Shown piece after piece: positions 24,789 through 33,290 of a stretch of 64,000 bases of DNA; within the stretch, counting starts at the first letter, position 1; every line of letters starts with the position of its first letter. The notes beneath the pieces were generated by a model that was not told the DNA's origin, ran no database searches, and worked only from the letters and a program-made list of their open reading frames with translations. The position numbers and the translations under genes were made by a program. Source of the DNA: Actinomadura sp. DC4 (GTDB taxonomy: Bacteria; Actinomycetota; Actinomycetes; Streptosporangiales; Streptosporangiaceae); NCBI RefSeq assembly GCF_030406325.1, contig NZ_JAUEQY010000009.1, forward strand, positions 62,001 through 126,000, written 5' to 3'.

Positions 24789-25802
24789 GTGACGCCGGTC
24801 AGTCTGGTCGACGTCGCGAGCCACCTGCCGCCGGACAAGGTCGGGCGGGAGTACTTCGAGCGTTACTCCCGCCCGGACGACCCGCTGCTGCGCAACCCGA
24901 TGTTCCGCGCGCCGGAGTTTCGCAGGTACGCCGCGCGCGAGGACACCGGGGCCGACCTGATCGAGCGCGCGGCGGCCACGCTGTTCGAGCGGCACGGCTC
25001 GGACACGGCGCGCGACGTCGACATCCTGATCACCCACAACGCGCTGCCCGACGTGCCGTTCCTGGGCTCGGGCGCCGAGCTCGCGCGCCGCTTCGGCTGC
25101 CGGCCGGACACCATCATCGACCTGCACAACGGTCACTGCGCGGTCTTCCCGTACATGCTGAGCCTGGTCGTGCCGCTGATGCGGGCGAACAACGCGCGTA
25201 CGGCGCTGCTGTGCACGGCCCAGACCGCGGGGAAGATCTTCACCCAGCCGGGCGTGCGCCAGTCGGCGCACGCCTCCGTGCCCGGCGACGGCGCGGCGGT
25301 CGCGCTCGTCACCGCCTCGGACAGCTCCCCGATCCTGGCGACGCAGGTGCACCACTTCCCCGAGTCCGCGCCCGACGTCGAGCTCAAGCTCGGCGACGGG
25401 CGGCTGTACTGGGAGCCGGGCACCGCCGAGATGGACGTGGCCTTCGACAACACCAAGGCGCAGAACATCATCGAGCGCGGCAGCCTCATCGTGCCCGAGG
25501 TGGTCACCGAGGTCTGCAAGCGGATCGACGCCTCGCCCGAGGACATCGACCTGCTGGTGACGAACCAGCCGAACCGTCTCCTGCTCCGCAACTGGGGCCG
25601 GGCGCTGGGCATCGACCGCGCGCGCCACTTCGACACCTACGACTCGTACGGCAACCTCTTCGGCTCCGGTGTGCCGGTCAGCCTCGACCACGCGCTGCGG
25701 GCGGGCCGGCTCGCGGACGGCGGGCTCGTCCTGCTCGCCGGCTTCGCGGGCGCGGGAGAGATGGCCTCGGCGGCCGCGGTCCGCTGGCCGAAGCAGGCAT
25801 GA
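24789..25802 (+). CDS. KAS III-like ketoacyl synthase with Asn at the His position
   Basis: The 337-residue protein has the thiolase fold of KAS III enzymes. The nucleophile Cys117 is in DLHNGHCAVF, and Asn289 is in DSYGNLFGSG. Where KAS III has a catalytic His in an HQAN motif, this protein reads LVTNQPNRLL, placing Asn259 there. Loss of that histidine is known in KAS III relatives that transfer or condense acyl groups in unusual ways, so it may load an acyl group onto an ACP rather than do a standard Claisen condensation. GTG start; one base after the upstream stop. Confidence 0.8.
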   Translation: MTPVSLVDVASHLPPDKVGREYFERYSRPDDPLLRNPMFRAPEFRRYAAREDTGADLIERAAATLFERHGSDTARDVDILITHNALPDVPFLGSGAELARRFGCRPDTIIDLHNGHCAVFPYMLSLVVPLMRANNARTALLCTAQTAGKIFTQPGVRQSAHASVPGDGAAVALVTASDSSPILATQVHHFPESAPDVELKLGDGRLYWEPGTAEMDVAFDNTKAQNIIERGSLIVPEVVTEVCKRIDASPEDIDLLVTNQPNRLLLRNWGRALGIDRARHFDTYDSYGNLFGSGVPVSLDHALRAGRLADGGLVLLAGFAGAGEMASAAAVRWPKQA

Positions 25803-25830
25803 CCCCATCCTTCGAACGAGGAGAACAGCC

Positions 25831-26100
25831 ATGAGCACTGAACCCACGGAGGCACCGGCGCGCGACGAGGTCGAGTCGACCGTGCACCGGCTGCTCGCCG
25901 AGATCCTCTACGTCGAGCCGGAGGAGGTCGACCTGGAGACCGGCTTCATCGACCTCGGCCTCGACTCGATCCTGGCCGTGGAGTACGTCGCGCAGCTCAA
26001 GAGCGAGCTCGGCGTGTCCGAGACCATCGAGGAGCTGCACGACCTCGGCACGCCGCGCGCCCTGGTGGACCACATCCTGGCCGAGTCCGCGGCCGCGTGA
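25831..26100 (+). CDS. Acyl carrier protein (probable acceptor ACP)
   Basis: An 89-residue carrier protein with the phosphopantetheine serine at Ser46 in DLGLDSILAVEYV. The remaining helices (EEVDLETGFIDLG, GTPRALVDHILAES) match the four-helix fold. GAGGAGAA precedes the ATG. It would carry the growing chain as a 4'-phosphopantetheine thioester. Its motif differs from that of the second ACP, so the two probably have separate jobs. Its stop overlaps the next GTG. Confidence 0.88.
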   Translation: MSTEPTEAPARDEVESTVHRLLAEILYVEPEEVDLETGFIDLGLDSILAVEYVAQLKSELGVSETIEELHDLGTPRALVDHILAESAAA

Positions 26101-26366
26101 CGGCGCCGGTGACGATGCGCAGAGAGCAGGTCTTCACGGTGGTGCGCGACACCATCGCGGCCGTCCGCCCCGACGTCGACCCGGCCGAGATCCGGGAGGA
26201 CCGCAGCATGACCGACCTCGGCTGCGACTCACTCGACCGGCTGGACGTGGTCGCCGGGGCGATGGACCGGATCGGCCTGGAGCTGAGCACCGACCGGCTC
26301 GCTGACGTGCACGACATCGGGGGGCTGATCGACGCGCTGTGGGACGGCGCGAACGCATCGCGATGA
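26097..26366 (+). CDS. Acyl carrier protein (probable beta-branching donor ACP)
   Basis: An 89-residue carrier protein with Ser45 in MTDLGCDSLDRLDVV. The LG(A/C)xSxDRxxVV pattern is characteristic of the donor ACPs of HMG-CoA-synthase cassettes (for example AcpK and related proteins), which carry the acetyl group produced by the decarboxylating KS. It lies directly before the HCS gene, as in known cassettes. GTG start overlapping the first ACP (GTGA); its stop overlaps the HCS ATG. Assignment as donor is inference from motif and position. Confidence 0.82.
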   Translation: MTAPVTMRREQVFTVVRDTIAAVRPDVDPAEIREDRSMTDLGCDSLDRLDVVAGAMDRIGLELSTDRLADVHDIGGLIDALWDGANASR

Positions 26367-27598
26367 GCGAAGGGGTGAGCGGCATGACGGTGGGCATCGA
26401 GGCGATCAGCGCCTACTGCGGCAGTGCGTACGTGGACGTCGAGGACCTCTTCGAGGCGCGCGGCCTGGACCGGGCGCGGATCGCCAACCTGGGAATGCGG
26501 AACAAGAGCGTGGCCGCGCCCGGCGAGGACGTCGTGGCGATGGCCGCGACCGCGGCCCGCCCGCTGACCGACGCGCTGACGGAGGAGGAGAAGGCGACCG
26601 TACGCGCGGTCATCGTGGCCACCGAGTCCGCGTTCGACCTGTCCAAAGCGGCCAGCACGTACGTCCACCGGCTACTGGAGCTGCCGCGTACGTGCCGGCT
26701 CCTGGAGGTCAAGGAGGCCTGCTACGGCGGGATCGCCGCGCTGCAGATGGCGGCGGCCCTGGTCGCCGTCGAGCCGGAGAGCCGGGTGCTCGTGATCGCC
26801 TCCGACCTGCCCGGGCCGAACAAGGGCACCTATGCCGAGCCCGCGCAGGGCGCCGGCGCGGTGGCGGTCCTGGTCGGCGCGCGGCCCCGCGTGGTCGAGC
26901 TGACCCCGGGCACGTCGGGCTGCTACGGCTACGAGATCACCGACTTCGCCCGCCCGCGCGCGGACGTCGACGTGGTCGACACCGACCTGTCGCTGATGGC
27001 CTACCTCGAATGCCTGCGCGGCGCCTTCCTCGACTACGCCTCCCGCGTCCCCGGCGCCGACTTCGCCCGGTCCTTCGACCTGCTGGCGATGCACACGCCG
27101 TTCCCCGGCATGGTCCGCGGCGCGCACCGTACGGGGCTGCGCAAGCTCAGCGACCTTCGTCCGGGCGAGGTGCAGGAGGACTTCACCCGGCGCGTCGAGC
27201 CCTCGCTGCGGTTCCCGCGCGAGGTCGGCAACGTCTACGCCGCCACGACGCTGCTCGCCATGTCGAGTGCGATCGCGTACGGCGAGGGAGAGCGGCTCGG
27301 CGTCTTCAGCTACGGCTCGGGGTGCTCCTCGGAGTTCTTCGGCTGCCGCGTCCCGTCCGGCGCCGCGGAGATCGTCGAGTCGGCCGGGTTCGCCGGCGAG
27401 CTGACGGCGCGGCGGCGGCTGACGGTGGCCGAGTACGACGAGGCCATGGAGACCGGCGCGACGACGATGTTCGGGGCCTGCGACGCCAAGCCGGAGCCGG
27501 ACGTGCTCGCCTCGTGGGGCGCGGGCGCCCGCCCCCGCGCGGTCCTCACCACGATCCAGGACTACCGCAGGGAGTACACATGGCTGCCGGCCCGGTAG
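26363..27598 (+). CDS. Hydroxymethylglutaryl-ACP synthase (HCS), beta-branching
   Basis: This is a PksG/MupH/CurD-type HMG-CoA-synthase homologue that condenses acetyl-S-ACP with a beta-keto-S-ACP. Catalytic residues are visible: Glu88 in VIVATESAFD, Cys120 in VKEACYGG, and His244 in LAMHTPFPGMV. Ribosome-coupled ATG 26363 overlaps the ACP stop; ATG 26384 has AGGGG upstream and is an alternative start (404 aa). The gene overlaps ECH1 by 19 bases. Together with the donor ACP, ECH1, ECH2 and the Ser-KS it makes a full cassette. Confidence 0.92.
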   Translation: MSEGVSGMTVGIEAISAYCGSAYVDVEDLFEARGLDRARIANLGMRNKSVAAPGEDVVAMAATAARPLTDALTEEEKATVRAVIVATESAFDLSKAASTYVHRLLELPRTCRLLEVKEACYGGIAALQMAAALVAVEPESRVLVIASDLPGPNKGTYAEPAQGAGAVAVLVGARPRVVELTPGTSGCYGYEITDFARPRADVDVVDTDLSLMAYLECLRGAFLDYASRVPGADFARSFDLLAMHTPFPGMVRGAHRTGLRKLSDLRPGEVQEDFTRRVEPSLRFPREVGNVYAATTLLAMSSAIAYGEGERLGVFSYGSGCSSEFFGCRVPSGAAEIVESAGFAGELTARRRLTVAEYDEAMETGATTMFGACDAKPEPDVLASWGAGARPRAVLTTIQDYRREYTWLPAR

Positions 27599-28290
27599 CC
27601 GACGCGACCTGGGTCCGCCTCGACGTGGGCGGGCCCCTGGACGCGGCGACGGCGCGGCGCCTGCTCGACGGGCTGCGCGCGGCCGAGGCCGACCCGGCCT
27701 GCCGGGCGGTCGTGCTCGCGGCGGACGGCCCGGTGTTCTGCACCGGGATGGACCTGTCGGGCCTCGACGAGCCCGGCGACGTCGTGTGGGAGCTGCTGAC
27801 CGCGCTCGCGGGCGGCCGTCTCGCCAGCGTCGCGGTGGTCGAGGGGAGCGCGGTCGGCGGCGGCGTCGGGGTGGCGGCCGCGTGCGACTTCGTCTTCGCC
27901 GGCCCGGACGCGAGCTTCCGGCTGACCGAGCTGCTGCTCGGGCTGGTCCCCGCGCTGATCATGCCGTTCGTGACGGCGCGGACCGGTGAGCACGGGATGC
28001 TGCGGATGAGCGTGCTGGCCGAACGCCACGACGCCGAGGCGGCCCGCGGTATCGGGCTGGTGGACGAGGCCGGCGAGCGCCCGTGGGAGTCCGTACGCCG
28101 GGTCCTCCTCGCGCTGCGGCGGATGCCGTCCGCCGACCTGGTCGGCGAGCTGAAGGCCTGCCGCCGGCGGCTGCACCCGCTGCCCGCCGACTATCCCGAG
28201 CACGCGCGGCGGGTCCTGCGGCGGAGGGTCGCCGACCCCGCCGTACGCGCCCGCATCGAGCGGCTGCGCGCGGAGGGGGTGCTGACATGA
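27580..28290 (+). CDS. Enoyl-CoA hydratase-like ECH1 (HMG-ACP dehydratase)
   Basis: The 236-residue crotonase-fold protein has the oxyanion segment VFCTGMDLSGL and VEGSAVGGGVGVAAACDFVFA. These resemble the ECH1 (PksH-type) dehydratases of beta-branching cassettes. ECH1 removes water from the HMG-ACP made by HCS, giving the glutaconyl intermediate. The ATG at 27580 overlaps the HCS end by 19 bases. Its stop overlaps the ECH2 ATG. The order HCS-ECH1-ECH2 supports the call; the specific activity is inferred. Confidence 0.85.
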   Translation: MAAGPVADATWVRLDVGGPLDAATARRLLDGLRAAEADPACRAVVLAADGPVFCTGMDLSGLDEPGDVVWELLTALAGGRLASVAVVEGSAVGGGVGVAAACDFVFAGPDASFRLTELLLGLVPALIMPFVTARTGEHGMLRMSVLAERHDAEAARGIGLVDEAGERPWESVRRVLLALRRMPSADLVGELKACRRRLHPLPADYPEHARRVLRRRVADPAVRARIERLRAEGVLT

Positions 28291-29066
28291 GCGAGGAAAT
28301 GTGCGGGCCGGTCACGGTCGTGACCGGCGAGCCCGTGGCGCGGGTCCGCATGGAGGACGAGAGCGAAGGCAACGCCGTCACCTCCGACATGGTCTCGGGC
28401 CTGGCCAAGGCGCTGGAGCTCGCGGTGGCGGACCCGGGCACGCGCGTGCTCCTGGTGACCGGGCTGCCGCACCTGTTCGCCACCGGCGCGAGCAAGGGCT
28501 ACCTCATGCGGCCCGACCGGGCGGTGATGGAGCCGTTCATGCGGGCCTTCCCGCACTGCCCGCTGCCGGTGGTCTCGGCGATGCGCGGCCACGCGCTGGG
28601 CGGCGGCCTGACCCAGGGCCTGTACGCCGACGTGCCGGTCCTGTCCGAGCGCTCGGTGTACGCGGCCAACTTCGCCAACTACGGGCTGGCCCCGGAGTAC
28701 GGGACGACGTGGCTGCTGCCGGAGCGGCTCGGCTCGACGCTCGGCGCGGAGATGCTGCTGACCGCCCGCGGCTACCGGGGCGCGGAGCTGCGCGCCCGCT
28801 CGGCCCCCGTACGGATCGTGCCGCACGACGAGGTGCTGCCGGTCGCGCTGGGGCTGGCGGAGGGGATCGCGCGCGCGCCGCGGCGGACGCTCGAACTCCT
28901 CAAGGCGCAGCTCGCCGGGCGGATGCTGCGGGCGAGCGACGCCGCCACCGCGATCGAGATCCCCCGGCACGAGGAGGCATGGGAGTCGCCGGACCGCCGG
29001 CGGCTGGTCGCCGAGCGGTACGGGCGGCCCGAGGAGATCTGGCGACCCGAGGAGAAGCGCACATGA
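28287..29066 (+). CDS. Enoyl-CoA hydratase-like ECH2 (decarboxylase)
   Basis: The 259-residue crotonase-fold protein has LFATGASKGYLM and MRGHALGGGLTQGLYADV, matching ECH2 (PksI-type) decarboxylases, which remove CO2 to leave a beta-methyl or exocyclic branch. ATGA overlap with ECH1 before it and with the KS after it. The product therefore carries a methyl or methylene branch at a beta-position, assuming the cassette acts in the usual order. Confidence 0.86.
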   Translation: MSEEMCGPVTVVTGEPVARVRMEDESEGNAVTSDMVSGLAKALELAVADPGTRVLLVTGLPHLFATGASKGYLMRPDRAVMEPFMRAFPHCPLPVVSAMRGHALGGGLTQGLYADVPVLSERSVYAANFANYGLAPEYGTTWLLPERLGSTLGAEMLLTARGYRGAELRARSAPVRIVPHDEVLPVALGLAEGIARAPRRTLELLKAQLAGRMLRASDAATAIEIPRHEEAWESPDRRRLVAERYGRPEEIWRPEEKRT

Positions 29067-30781
29067 CAGCGACGCCCGTGGCGATCGTCGGCCTGGCCTG
29101 CCGGGTCCCGGGCGGTGACGACCTCGAACAGTTCTGGGAGACGCTGGCGGCCGGCCGCCTCGTGGCCCAGGACGTACCCGAGTCCCGGCGCCCCGGCTAC
29201 GACGCCGACGTCGTCGGGCCCGGCGGCCTCACCGCCGCGCTGCTGCCCGACGTCGACGCCTTCGACCTGAACTTCTTCCGCATCGGCCGGCGCATGGCGG
29301 TCTGGATGGATCCCCAGCAGCGCCTGCTGCTGGAGACGAGCTGGCACGCGTTCGAGGCGGCCGGCATCCCGCCGTCCTCGCTGCGCGGCGAGGAGGTCGG
29401 GGTCTACGTGGCCTCGGCCACCGCCGACTTCCGCGAGCGGATGATGCGGACCGGGACCGTCGACCGCTACTCCGCCGTCGGCGGCCTGTCGACCTACCTC
29501 GCCAACCGGCTGTCGCACCAGTACGACCTGCGCGGGCCGAGCATGACGATCGACACCGGCTGCTCGAGCGGCCTGAGCGCGGTCGCGCTCGCCGTGTCCG
29601 CCCTACGCGCCGGGGACATCGACACGGCTCTCGTCGGCGCCTCCAACGTGGTCGTCGAGGGCTGGTACTCCGCCGCGATGGCGTACATGGGCGCGCTGTC
29701 CCCCTCGGGAGTCTGCCGGCCGTTCTCGGCCGACGCGGACGGTTACATCCGGGGCGAGGGCGCGCTGTCCTTCGTGCTCATGCGGCTCGACGACGCGCTC
29801 GCCTCCCAGAGCCCGGTCGTGGCGGTGATCCCCGGGGTCGCGACCAACCACGACGGCCACGCGGGCGGGCTCACCAAGACCGACTCGCAGTCCCAGGCCC
29901 GGCTGATGCGGCGCGCCCTCGACCAGGCGGGGCTCGGCGCGGGCGCGCTGGGCTACCTGGAGTCGCACGCGCCCGGCACCAAGGCGGACGCCCTGGAGGT
30001 CGAGGGGCTGCGCGTGCTCCTGCGTTCGGAGCCCGGCGGCGTGCCCGCGGGCTGCGGCCCGGACGGGCGGATGTGGATGGGCTCGGTGAAGGCGGTCGTC
30101 GGCCACCTGGAGGCCGCGGCGGGCTCGGCGAGCCTGGTCAAGGGCGTCCTCGTGCTGCTCAACGAGGCCATTCCGGCGAGCACCGGGCTCCTGCGCCTGG
30201 GCGCCGACGCCGGCCTGACCGCCACGGAGGTCCCCGAGGGCGAGGTGCCGTGGCCGCGCTCGGATGAGCCCCGGCGGCTGGGCATCAGCTCGTTCGGCGT
30301 CGGCGGCTCGAACGCGCACGTCGTCCTGGAGGAGGCGCCGTCCGCCGCGGCGCCCGACGCCGGCGAGTGGGGGCCCGCGCCGGTTCCCGTACCCCTGAGC
30401 GCCGCCCGGCCCGACGCGCTGCCGGAGCTGGCCGCCCGGCTCTCGGCCTTCCTGTCCCGTACGGGCGCTCCCGCGCTGACCACGACCGCCTGGACCCTGC
30501 AGGCCGGGCGCGACCACCTGCCCCACCGGGCCGTCGTCGTCGCGCGGTCGCGCGAGGAACTCATCGAGCGGCTGGACAAGCTCGCGGTCGACGGCCTCGA
30601 CGAGCTGGCGCCGGAGGCCGCGTCGGTGTGCGCCGCCTGGCTGGAGGGAGAGGACGCCGACTGGGCGGCCCTGTGGGAACGCACGCCGACGCGGCGGGTC
30701 CGGCTGCCCGGCTACCCCTTCGCCCGTACACCGCTCGGCTTCGCGCCCCAGACCAGACCCGTGCCCGCGGCAAGGGGCTGA
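29063..30781 (+). CDS. Free-standing polyketide ketosynthase with post-AT-like linker
   Basis: The 572-residue protein starts PVAIVGLACRVPGG and has an intact active site: Cys167 in DTGCSSG, His in ESHAPGTKAD and His in VGHLEAAAGS. It ends with a 140-residue region holding RRVRLPGYPFARTPLG, the linker that normally follows an acyltransferase, but no AT domain is present. It is therefore a discrete condensing enzyme that would need an AT in trans. It probably builds the beta-keto chain that the HCS cassette branches. GTG/ATG coupling is tight on both sides. Confidence 0.88.
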   Translation: MTATPVAIVGLACRVPGGDDLEQFWETLAAGRLVAQDVPESRRPGYDADVVGPGGLTAALLPDVDAFDLNFFRIGRRMAVWMDPQQRLLLETSWHAFEAAGIPPSSLRGEEVGVYVASATADFRERMMRTGTVDRYSAVGGLSTYLANRLSHQYDLRGPSMTIDTGCSSGLSAVALAVSALRAGDIDTALVGASNVVVEGWYSAAMAYMGALSPSGVCRPFSADADGYIRGEGALSFVLMRLDDALASQSPVVAVIPGVATNHDGHAGGLTKTDSQSQARLMRRALDQAGLGAGALGYLESHAPGTKADALEVEGLRVLLRSEPGGVPAGCGPDGRMWMGSVKAVVGHLEAAAGSASLVKGVLVLLNEAIPASTGLLRLGADAGLTATEVPEGEVPWPRSDEPRRLGISSFGVGGSNAHVVLEEAPSAAAPDAGEWGPAPVPVPLSAARPDALPELAARLSAFLSRTGAPALTTTAWTLQAGRDHLPHRAVVVARSREELIERLDKLAVDGLDELAPEAASVCAAWLEGEDADWAALWERTPTRRVRLPGYPFARTPLGFAPQTRPVPAARG

Positions 30782-30782
30782 C

Positions 30783-32027
30783 GTGGGCGGACGTGAGGTG
30801 GTCGTCACCGCCGCCGAGGTGCTCACCTCCGTGGCCGAGGACCTGGACGGTTTCTCGGCCGCGCTCCGCGAGGGCCGGAGCGGCGTGCGTGCGACGCGCG
30901 ACGAGGCCGGCCCCGAGGCCCGTACGCCCGCGGCGGCCTGGCTCGGCGGCTTCGACGTGCGCGGCTGGGCGGAGCGGCGGGTCGACCCCGCGACCGCCGG
31001 GCGGCTGGTCCGGGTCACCGGCCGCGCCGCGCTGCCCGGGCGGACCGGGGCCTGCGTCTCGGCCGCCGCCGTACGCGGGCTCTCCGGGGCCGACCTGGAC
31101 GAGACCGGCCTGGTCGTCGCCGGCAACAACCTGAACCTGTCCTACCAGGCGGAGGCGGCGCGGCGGTTCGAGGCGCGTCCCGCCAGCCTGCGCCCGTCGC
31201 ACGCCCTCACCCACCTCGACACCGACGTGATCGGGGTGGTGAGCGAGGCGACCGGCGTACGCGGCGAGGGCTGGCAGGCCGGGGCGGCCTCGGCGAGCGG
31301 GACCGTGGCGGTCGTCCTGGCGAGCCGGATGATCGCCGCGGGCGTCCTGCGACGCTGTCTCGTCGTGGCGCCGCTCTGCGAGCTGTCCGACGCCGAGCTG
31401 CGGTCCTTCCAGGCGAGCGGTGCGATGGCGGGTTCGGACTCCTCGGACCCGGCGCGGCTCTGCCGGCCGTTCGACGTGAGCCGCGAGGGCTTCGTGTACG
31501 GCCAGGGCGCGGCGGCGGTACTCCTCGAGGACGGCGACGTGGCGGCGGCGCGCGGCGCCAAGCCGATGGCCCGGATCGCCGGCCACGGGCAGCGGCTCGA
31601 CGGCAGGCGCGGGACGCGGCCCGACCCGGCCGGGCAGGTCGCCGCGCTGCGTACGGCACTCGACGGCGCGGGCGTCTCGCCCCGCGAGGTCGACTACGTG
31701 AACGCGCACGGGACCGGCTCGGTCGTCGGCGACGAGGCCGAGGCACACGCGCTGACGGAGGTGTTCGGCGCGAGGCCGCTCGTCAACTCCACCAAACCGC
31801 TGATCGGGCACTGCATGGGCGCCGCCGGGCTGCTGGAGATCGTGGCGACGCTGCTCCAGATGCGCGACGGCTTCGTCCACCCCAACCCGAACCTGGACGT
31901 GCCCCTCGACCCCGCCCCGACGCTGGCGGGGCGCGCGGCCGTGCCGGCGGTCATCGGCACCGCGGTGTCCAACAGCGTCGCGTTCAGCGGGATCAACTGC
32001 GCCGTGGTGCTTCGCGCGCCACGCTGA
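30783..32027 (+). CDS. Decarboxylating ketosynthase (KS0) with Ser at the active-site Cys
   Basis: The 414-residue thiolase-fold KS has AGAASASGT around residue 170, placing Ser170 where condensing enzymes have Cys. His motifs are kept (VNAHGTGSVVGDE, STKPLIGHCMGAAG). A Cys-to-Ser change is the hallmark of the free-standing KS of beta-branching cassettes (PksF, CurC, MupG type), which decarboxylates malonyl-ACP to acetyl-ACP. AAGGGG precedes the GTG, which begins one base after the previous stop. It supplies acetyl groups to the donor ACP. Confidence 0.88.
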   Translation: MGGREVVVTAAEVLTSVAEDLDGFSAALREGRSGVRATRDEAGPEARTPAAAWLGGFDVRGWAERRVDPATAGRLVRVTGRAALPGRTGACVSAAAVRGLSGADLDETGLVVAGNNLNLSYQAEAARRFEARPASLRPSHALTHLDTDVIGVVSEATGVRGEGWQAGAASASGTVAVVLASRMIAAGVLRRCLVVAPLCELSDAELRSFQASGAMAGSDSSDPARLCRPFDVSREGFVYGQGAAAVLLEDGDVAAARGAKPMARIAGHGQRLDGRRGTRPDPAGQVAALRTALDGAGVSPREVDYVNAHGTGSVVGDEAEAHALTEVFGARPLVNSTKPLIGHCMGAAGLLEIVATLLQMRDGFVHPNPNLDVPLDPAPTLAGRAAVPAVIGTAVSNSVAFSGINCAVVLRAPR

Positions 32028-32041
32028 GAGGAGCTTTTGTC

Positions 32042-33277
32042 GTGACGCAGACGCAGTCCGGCTGCCCGATGTCCTTCGACCCGTTCGGCGAGGAGTACCA
32101 GCAGGACCCGGCCGGCGCACTGGCCGCCGCCCGCGCGCACGAGCCGGTCTTCTACAGCTCCGAGCTGGACTACTGGGTCGTCTCCCGCTATGCCGACATC
32201 AAGGAGGCGTTCCGCGACACGCGCGCCTACTCCGCCGCGATCGCGCTGGACCCCTTGACGCCGCTGGCGCCGGAGGCACGCGAGCGGCTGGCCTCCTATG
32301 ACTTCGCGCCCGGTCCCGTACTCGTCAACGAGGACCCTCCTCTGCACCTGCGGCGGCGCAAGGAACTCGCCCCGCCGCTGGCCGCCGACGAGGTCGCCAA
32401 GCTGGAGGGCCGCATCCGCGACCTGGTCACGCGCTACATCGACGCGTTCGCCTCGCGCGGCCACGCCGACATGGTCGACGACCTGCTGTGGGAGGTCCCG
32501 GCGATCGTCGGCCTGCTCGTCGCCGGCGTGCCCGACGAGGACGTCGAGCGCGCCCGCCACTACACGATCAAGATGGGCCTGTTCACCTGGGGAAAGCCCT
32601 CCGCCGAGCACCAGGTCGAGATCGCGGACCAGGTGGGCCGCTGGTGGCGGCTGTCAGGCGAGCTGGTCGACCGGCTGAAGCGCGAGCCGGGCCGGGGCTG
32701 GGTGCCGCGCGCCATCGAGGTGCACCGCCAGGACCCCGAACTCGTCAACGACAACCACCTGCAGAACATGATGATGAGCGGCCTGGTCGCCGCGCACGAG
32801 ACCACGACCAACGCCACCGCGAACGCCCTGCGGCACCTGCTCGCCGAGCCCGGCGTCTGGCAGGCGCTCGGCGAGGACCCGTCGCTGATCCCGAATGCGG
32901 TCGAGGAGTGCCTGCGCTACTCCTCGTCGGTGCTGTGCTGGCGGCGTACGGCGGTGCGCGAGGTCGTCCTGGGCGGCGTGACCATCCCCGCCGGCGGGCG
33001 ACTGCTGCTCGTCATCGGCTCGGGCAACCACGACGAGCGGGTCTTCCCCGACCCCGGCCGCTTCGACATCCACCGGCCGAACGCCAAGCGCCACCTGACG
33101 TTCGGAGTGGGCAGCCACAACTGCATGGGCGCGCCGCTGGCCCGGCTGGAGATGCGGATCATCCTCGAAGAGCTCACCCGCCGGCTGCCCGGCATGCGCC
33201 TGGTCCCCGGCCAGGAGTTCACCTACCTGCCCAACGCCTCCTTCCACGGGCCACGGCACGTCCTGACCGAATGGTGA
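32042..33277 (+). CDS. Cytochrome P450
   Basis: The 411-residue P450 has the I-helix AHETTTN, ExxR in VEECLRYSS (Glu and Arg), and the haem Cys in FGVGSHNCMGAPLARLE. GAGGAGC precedes the GTG. It probably hydroxylates or epoxidises the polyketide, using ferredoxin from elsewhere, as none is encoded here. It ends just before the flavoprotein gene. Confidence 0.92.
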   Translation: MTQTQSGCPMSFDPFGEEYQQDPAGALAAARAHEPVFYSSELDYWVVSRYADIKEAFRDTRAYSAAIALDPLTPLAPEARERLASYDFAPGPVLVNEDPPLHLRRRKELAPPLAADEVAKLEGRIRDLVTRYIDAFASRGHADMVDDLLWEVPAIVGLLVAGVPDEDVERARHYTIKMGLFTWGKPSAEHQVEIADQVGRWWRLSGELVDRLKREPGRGWVPRAIEVHRQDPELVNDNHLQNMMMSGLVAAHETTTNATANALRHLLAEPGVWQALGEDPSLIPNAVEECLRYSSSVLCWRRTAVREVVLGGVTIPAGGRLLLVIGSGNHDERVFPDPGRFDIHRPNAKRHLTFGVGSHNCMGAPLARLEMRIILEELTRRLPGMRLVPGQEFTYLPNASFHGPRHVLTEW

Positions 33278-33290
33278 TTTGGAGAAGACC

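Noticed and set aside
29063-32027. Idea that the two KS genes are a type II KS-alpha/chain-length-factor pair
   Set aside because: The second has Ser rather than Gln at the active site, and the HCS, ECH1, ECH2 and donor ACP beside it fit the decarboxylating KS of a beta-branching cassette much better.
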